A stretch of DNA of 64,000 nt from Hypericum androsaemum (Eukaryota; Streptophyta; Magnoliopsida; Malpighiales; Hypericaceae). The stretch lies in the NCBI GenBank assembly GCA_963995505.1, contig OZ023180.1:1612501-1676500 (forward strand). Direction: 5' to 3'. The notes beneath the pieces were generated by a model. It made no database searches. It was given only the letters and a program-made list of their open reading frames with translations, and was not told the origin of the DNA. Position 1 is the stretch's first letter. Every line of letters starts with the position of its first letter. Below are positions 57,563 through 64,000 of the stretch, piece by piece. The position numbers were made by a program, and so were the translations under genes.

Positions 57563-60500
57563 TCAGTGCTGCGGAGTGAGAGACGGAAAAGACGGGATCG
57601 ATTGCAGGATCAACTTCCGGCCGCTTCGCAGGCCGGGCGATGAGCTAAAGTTGTTATGGGGCGGAGAGACCCTCTTGCTGTTGGGAGACAGGGACTTGAT
57701 GCTGGGGGTCGGAGAAAAGTTTCCGCGTAGGATGTCTGGAATCTCGTCGTCCGGAACATCTTGGAATTGCTTGGACTGTGATCTTATGATGTTTGGTTTT
57801 CCATACAATGGACCAGCATACATTGCCGAGGACGATCCGATACTGAGCAGTGAACGTGGCGGTTTGCTTTTAGATGAAAATTGCAGCGGGACCAAGGTTC
57901 TGGCATTTTACATATCATTAACGTTTTGAAGTAGTGAAGGTGAGTTGCAATGCGTAAAGCAAGAAAGATAGGAAGGTGAACCTGCATAGCGACATTGGTG
58001 TCATGGGAATAGCAGAGCTCGGATTCTGCTCTTCCTCGGTATGGATTTCAGTTCTCTGCATAGCTTTGTCTGCTCTGATAGTTTCAGATGCTTCCACTTC
58101 ATCTTCACCTTCAGCTTCTGGTTCAACTGGAGCTGATCCTGAAGAAAAGAATGTAAGCAAGAGATCAGGATATGACCTTTTTGTCGATTGCACTTAAAAA
58201 GTTATTTGTAATTGCAAGCGAGCTCACCATCCTTTCTCCCGAACGTGTTTTTGCATCCTTCGCATCTACAACCAATGGAGCATCCAACACCACCCTTCAT
58301 AAAAAAACACCATTGTTGTACACATTAGATTTTATCGGATACCGGTAATCAAGGGAGCATGTCATGGGGAAAACCTGAAAGCATTCGCAGTATTTCTTTA
58401 AGCAATTTGATTTCTTGCAGTTGCATCCTCGTTTGTGACGTGCTGAAGCTGGTGTTTTGCTGAAGTCATCCTATTTCAAACAAAACGGTTAGGTTGGTGG
58501 ATTGCCAGAGAGACAAGGAAAAGTGAGACAATGGCTAGAATCTGACCCCAACTTCCGCAATTGATTCTGCACCTCTAATAACTTTTGGAGCAAATGCAAG
58601 AGGGTTACGAGACTCTATCTGCTTGCGAGTTGCAAGAACAGTATCTTCATGAATAGGCTTGTTGAAGCAATCTTGACATGAACATGAATCTATACAATAG
58701 ACACCGGCAGCAAAGCACTCGCAGTAACTGCAGGAAGAATAATGATCACAATATTGACAGTGCGCAAATAATGATCTTCATCTGGGAAGCCACCATCTAA
58801 AACACTTGGGACTATTTTCGAGGTAGAAGATGACCTACAGTTTCAGGCACTTTGACTTCTTGCAGTTACAACGCTTGCAGCTATCACCTTCTCCATCCGA
58901 TTTACGCCTGAGAAGACGAAGAGGAATTGCATCAGAGAAGTCACCAACAGAAGATAAAGGAAGTCACATCGTCGTTTAGCTAAACTAGTAAACATGTCAT
59001 GAACATACCTTTTCTTTTTGGGACTTGTTGGATTGGTCTCTTCAGGCGTTGCATAAGCAGATAGTTGAGAGGCATCTTCCACAAGAGGATCAATGTTTGT
59101 GCTGCATGTTACGGCTAAATTCAAGGACTTGTTTATCTCTTGATCAGTTGGAGGGGATTGAAAGAAAGAAACCGAATCCGGACAGCTTGTCACAGAAGTC
59201 GACCCTTCATGCTTGTTAGTAATTGCTAAAGAATTCAAGTGCAAACCAATTCCAGGAAAAATGCTCCTTGAATGATCAGTACAGGGCTTGAAGGGGACCA
59301 GTTGCTTATTTTCAGAGGCAATGTACTCATCAGATTGCACTGACATGGAGGAACTAGAACTTGAACTATCAATTAGATTCTTTCTACGAGCTCCTACCAT
59401 CTCAAAATCCAGGCAACGCCTTCTCATGCCACGATGCAAATTAGAAACAACCTGTTTACAAGCAGGCAAACCAATGAGTAAGTATCGGGGCATAAAAATG
59501 ATGGTCGGTACTCGATTGCATATAACTTCATGATTTCTGACCTTATGAGAGGATAAATCTGACAAACCAACTTCCGTGGCAAGGCCTTCTTGTGTCGGAT
59601 TTGTTTTCTGGAGCCCTAGTGTCTCCCCTGGTTGAGTGGAGGGATCATCTGCTTCGGTGTCTTCAGCAAAACCAGCAAAAGTCACACTGCGTAACCTACC
59701 CTCCTCGTTAAGAGAACTGCAACGAACTGCATCAGAAGGTGATTTCTGAGTTAACCCTCTAAAAGCCTCTGGATCCATAGGAGAGTTGAAGATCAACAGA
59801 TCAGCAGTATCCAGCATCAAATTTTCCCAGTCACATTCTGCATTTCCCTTTCTTGTTTCCATTGTGTATAACCCTTGCAAATCCTCTTCACATCCCAGTG
59901 AACCAGTTGGGGAGGTTTTGTCTGCAGATGGTACAAGAGCTTCCGGTGCGCCAGATGAAGCGGGTAGAGGATCCATGTTGGACGCGCAAGGAGGAGTTGG
60001 ATCACAGTTTGGGCTGCCACAATCGTACCTCAAAGTCTTTGGCAATTCAACTGAAGGATCTAAGCTACCGTCATGAGATTCGAGAGAACCTGCTTCTAAA
60101 CACACTGCAGGATCAAAATTTTCCTCAATCTCTGGGAGCCTCTCGTGTCTATCATCACCAGCTACCACTTCATTGGCACATACTGCATTTGCATCCTCGG
60201 AAGAAACTTCGCCTTTTGATGCTTCCCCATAGTTATGCCTGAGACATAGAAGGAAAGACACAAATCTGTTAATCTCATGAAGCGGTGAAGAGTATGTTCA
60301 TGACAGGAGCTGTGAAGGAAACAAGAAAAACAACCTTTTCAGAAACCTAGATTCCTTGTGAGAGCTAACATGAGGTGAGGTGAAGATGGATGGGAGTGAG
60401 GCAAAACTAAGGGATTGGTATCCTTGAGAAATGTGAATGGACTTCACTGGCTTGATCGGAGAAAGACTGTTGATATAATTGAACACAGGGGAGTCCTGCA

Positions 60501-61442
60501 CCAATTGGTTACCGATTATCAGCAATCATAAAAATCAAACAAAGTAGCACAAAGTAACAAAAGTAAGTCATTCTTCTTCATCCTATAACGTTGCGAGAAG
60601 ATCATTAACATCTGGATCTAGTAATTATCGGATACTGGCGCAACCAGAAATAAGCAGAAAGCCCGTAAAACCAGACCAAGAACAGAATGAGCAAGGACAA
60701 TGCTTGTTCTGTACAAAGATATCGATTGTTCGTGCTCTCAGATGAGGAAAATTAGCAGTGAAAAGGGAGTAACAAAAATCCCGGTTGGAAGATCATAGAA
60801 CAAACTAACCGAACCATCTCAAAACGCAAAAACTGCACAGAATTGCAGAATCAAAACAAGAATACAGATGGAGTCCACTAACTCCCAAACCATCAGTTCC
60901 TAAATTACCAAACCAAAATATTCAATAATCCTCAGATTCGAGACCATTACAGTGAGGGACAACTATAGTAGTGACCATTAAAATGTAATGAACACACAGA
61001 TCCTGCTTAAATTATAGCATGTAGAAATCAGAATACCACCAATTATTATACATCAAGGCCCATTACATGCCAATTAATTGGTGCTTGCACTCAACTGGGG
61101 CTAAACATTTAACAGAGGAAGTAAAATCAGATTAGGAGAGCATATGCAAAAGATTACAGATCTAAAACACAAGTAAATTAGAATTAACTACCCAATAACC
61201 ATCCACTTTTCCAAGAAGAAGCCAGAAAGGCCAACCCATCCCAAATCCCAACTTAAATTGAGCAACCCAAACACAGAGTCAACCTTCACCATATCGAACA
61301 CAGACAGACATGCAAAGACTCGAACTTGGTCAAAACAGATCACAACAACAACTACAAGTCCCCAAAAGGAAAAATTTTCTAACAAGACCTCGAATTTCGA
61401 CAAGGGAGCGCTGATCTGGGTCGCCTTCTCAGGAGTGTCCAT
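57563..61442 (-). CDS. TSO1: TSO1-like CXC (CPP, tesmin) protein
   Basis: Ten exons: 61442-61389, 60495-60335, 60238-59542, 59451-59009, 58907-58839, 58727-58547, 58470-58375, 58294-58228, 58138-57982 and 57899-57563 (753 aa). The N-terminus has the family block [30 protein letters not shown] comes mid-protein. Two CXC domains follow: one from about residue 453 ([20 protein letters not shown]) and one from about 547 ([19 protein letters not shown]), joined by the conserved [13 protein letters not shown] proteins bind CHR-type (TTTGAA-like) DNA and work in MuvB/DREAM-type complexes to control cell division and floral meristems (TSO1, TCX2/SOL2). The third intron (59541-59452, 90 nt) keeps the frame if retained. 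The exact paralog is not fixed. Confidence 0.94.
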
Positions 61443-61585
61443 TGCCCAAAAGCAAGCAAATTAACTCTCTTCAAACCCTCAAAGTTGGTATCTTTATTCC
61501 CCTCTTCCTCTCAATTCTCTTCTGGGTCCTCTCTAAAACTCAGACCCAGTACAGTTCCAAAGCATTCTCAACCCCACCTTCCATA

Positions 61586-61628
<43 letters not shown>

Positions 61629-61746
61629 AAAGGGGACCGTAGAAGAAGAAGAAGAAGAAAGAGATATTGGTAGATTCAAGAAAGGAGCGGTAAGGCGGGA
61701 GATTGCAAGTCTCTACTCTTTGACTGGGTAGTGTATTAGTTACTAC

Positions 61747-61781
<35 letters not shown>

Positions 61782-63047
61782 AATTAAAAAAGGGACAGCC
61801 AGATAGCTTTTGTTTACTTTTGTATTGTTGTGGATGAGTTGGAATATATTTTTATTTTCTCTTGGGGATGCAATAAAGAAAAAGTGAAAGGAAAAAAAAA
61901 ACACCAAATTGGTCTAACCATAGACAAAAAGGCTAAAGGAGCTCTTCTCTCTCTCAGGAATAAATAACAACTGTCTTCCAATTTATAATGGGTGCCGTTT
62001 GGTTTGGGTCTCTGTGTCCGGACGACACCCTTCTCTGTCTTCTATGTTAATGTCACTTTTTTTCCCCTCTTTTTTCTGTCTTTCTTCACAATTTTCTTAA
62101 TAAGTGGGTTTTTTTTCTACTTTGCGTAAAGTAACGTCTTCCTGATTTTGTTGGATGCTGGAGTTACCTTTTAACCGGCGAGGGATCTCCGTTTCTTCTT
62201 AACTGCAATTTTTTGTTTATTACGGTCGAGTAATTTTTCTAATTCAGGATAATTTAGGTTTGATCTTTGTGGTAAAACTTTCCAAATATTTAACATTATT
62301 ATATTTTTGATAACTCGAACTCGGCATTATAGTAAAAAAAGAACGACTCCTTAGTGAATTAATCTAAGTGTATTCTATCTGTTTCATTTTTCTTCTTCTC
62401 GGATTTTGGGGGCGAGAGGGCGTGGGAAGTAAACGGTAAAAAGTCAAAACGTTGTAAATGCCTTGATACGATCTACCGTTTTGATACTGGATCATGTCGT
62501 CATTATTTGGTAGGTTTCAATTTAAGGAGCAAAATTAATTAGCAGGTCGTTTAGATCAGCAATAAGATTTTCTCCTATTTGGCATTTATTATTCGAAGAT
62601 TTTGCATAACCTCCAAATTTTATATATGCAATCAATGTCTTGATACGACATAAGGAAAGGTGATTTAATGTGTTGATACTTGATTCGAACTTTTATTAGT
62701 CCTCTCGTATCTATATACCAGATTTAGACAAAAATAAATTTTTATAATATAATAAAAGTTAACTATTCAACGTATTTATAAGTATAACAATTTTACCGAC
62801 TTGCAACTTTATCGCTTTGGATTTGATATTGAGATTTAAAACGACAAATAATTAATTCAATGATTATCATTATGGAAAATTCCTGCCGAAAAATATATAC
62901 ATTGTATTAAATTATAAATTTTGAGGCCTATGGGATGCACGAAATAGAAGTGAAAGCGATGAATGAATTTGAGGATAACATAGCTTCCCCGTGATTCATT
63001 ATTGTAATTCCACCTAGCTTCCCGACTCTGAAGATTATGTCACCTAG
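61443..63047. other. TSO1-like promoter and intergenic DNA
   Basis: A CT microsatellite at about 61590-61625 and a GA one at about 61751-61778 lie in the likely 5' UTR/promoter of the TSO1-like gene, with an AGAAGAAGA run at 61641. Beyond 61900 it is AT-rich and no gene is seen. Confidence 0.55.
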
Positions 63048-63422
63048 GAAGTCTAAGGCGACATTTCTTCTAGGGTCTTTGATTGTAAGTATTGATATTC
63101 TAGACGAGGAATTTTAAGCTGAGATCTTTTAGGAGGAAGATACGTCAAAGATTCTCTATCTGATCAAGGAAGCAGGCCGAGGTCTTTGGTGCTTTGATCC
63201 TCCTTGATTTGTTCCTGCGTGACGGATTTCTTGCCCTTCTCTTGGTGTATGTTTGGTTTTCTTAGTTGACCTTAGGGCTTTTCGGTTCGGCTATTTTGGT
63301 GACACTTTAGTGTCCGTTATAGATAGTGTTTATCTCTGTGTTGCTTAGATAGACATTATCTACACCCTCTGATGTATTTTGGTGAACTATTGGTCAAATA
63401 CAACTTTTACTTATAAAAAAAA
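63048..63422 (+). mobile_element. 5'-truncated LINE 3' end
   Basis: About 375 nt of 3' UTR end CTTTTACTTAT plus nine A. GTCACCTA occurs at 63039-63046 and directly after the tail at 63423-63430. The stretch 63240-63400 (CTTGGTGTATGTTTGG, CTTAGGGCTTTTCGG, AGACATTATCT) is clearly related to the 3' UTR of the minus-strand element at 17955-19159. No coding sequence remains. Confidence 0.8.
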
Positions 63423-64000
63423 GTCACCTATATATGTATATATAAAAACCTATTTATGATGCTACTATGGCCCTGCTTGGCGAAACAGATTTTTAGCAGA
63501 TAGTAGATAGTAGATAGCAGATTGAAGAATGTGTTTGGTAAAATCAACTAGCAAATAACATATTTAAATTAGTAGATTATATATTTTGGCTAAATATTAT
63601 TATTAATTTTTAAATTCACCTTAAATAAAATAATCTAAATTATTTACTTAAATTAAAATAGTAATAATTTAATATAATTTATTTTGGTTAAATTGACATC
63701 TCAACGATCGAAGAACTTAGTTATTTACTATATTTATGAAATTTATTTTTGAGAGATATTAGTTTTGTAATTTTTTTGTTTGAAATATTTTTTTATATAA
63801 TATAATTAACATAAAAAAATTGATCAAACATATAATTTACAACTACCTAGTAAAGACTCATATTCATTGAAAATAGAATAAAAATAACCATATCATATAA
63901 TTTCATATATACTGGATAATTTAATTTGTATTTACGAACATACGCATACTTTAAAATATATTGTGAATGAGAAAAAATCATTTGTTAATTTTGTATTCAT
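63423..64000. other. AT-rich intergenic DNA
   Basis: TAGCAGATAGTAGATAGTAG near 63495-63520 is a short tandem repeat. Nothing else was recognised to the window end. Confidence 0.5.

Noticed and set aside
57525..57929. Plus-strand 134-codon open frame
   Set aside because: It lies opposite the last TSO1-like exon, whose minus-strand frame has clear family sequence.

Overview
This is nuclear DNA from a flowering plant, most likely a eudicot. The genes have many short GT-AG introns, the intergenic DNA is AT-rich and full of old transposon scars, and several families are plant-specific (NETWORKED1, IQD, CPP/TSO1, group 3 SULTR, BAHD). The sequence does not let me name the order or species. I joined exons by hand from reading frame, splice sites and family knowledge; nothing was aligned by machine.

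Layout. 0.5-2.0 kb (-): a six-exon gene for a small secreted EGF-like protein with a GPI-type tail. 2-8 kb: intergenic DNA with one long-inverted-repeat MITE. 8.4-10.1 kb (+): an IQ67-domain calmodulin-binding protein. 10-19 kb: a gene desert with LINE, SINE and hAT-like insertions, many still showing target-site duplications. 19.5-23.4 kb (+): a 12-exon group 3 sulfate transporter. 24.0-26.6 kb (-): a decayed TPR3-type co-chaperone gene. 27.0-28.7 kb: a hAT-like element holding an unidentified reading frame. 30.1-31.2 kb and 37.9-39.1 kb (+): two LRX-like leucine-rich repeat wall proteins that are paralogs. Between them lie two Mutator-like elements, one carrying a broken phosphoglycerate dehydrogenase piece. 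40.5-42.3 kb (+): ribosomal protein eS1 (RPS3A). 42.6-44.3 kb: duplicated sequence, two more Mutator-like elements and a hAT MITE. 44.8-46.6 kb (+): a BAHD acyltransferase whose intron holds a TRIM retroelement. 47.2-52.8 kb (-): a NETWORKED1 actin-binding protein. 57.6-61.4 kb (-): a TSO1-like CXC protein. 61.5-64 kb: intergenic DNA with a LINE tail.

The intact genes are unrelated single-copy loci apart from the LRX-like pair, and I see no operon-like or pathway cluster. The least ordinary material is in the mobile DNA: (1) a small family of Mutator-like elements that share terminal repeats, 9-bp duplications and an internal ACCAATATCA minisatellite, one with a captured gene fragment; and (2) a scatter of tiny (11-34 nt) oligo(A/T)-ended insertions between 12-18 bp direct repeats, which look like aborted target-primed reverse transcription by the same LINEs that left longer truncated copies nearby.
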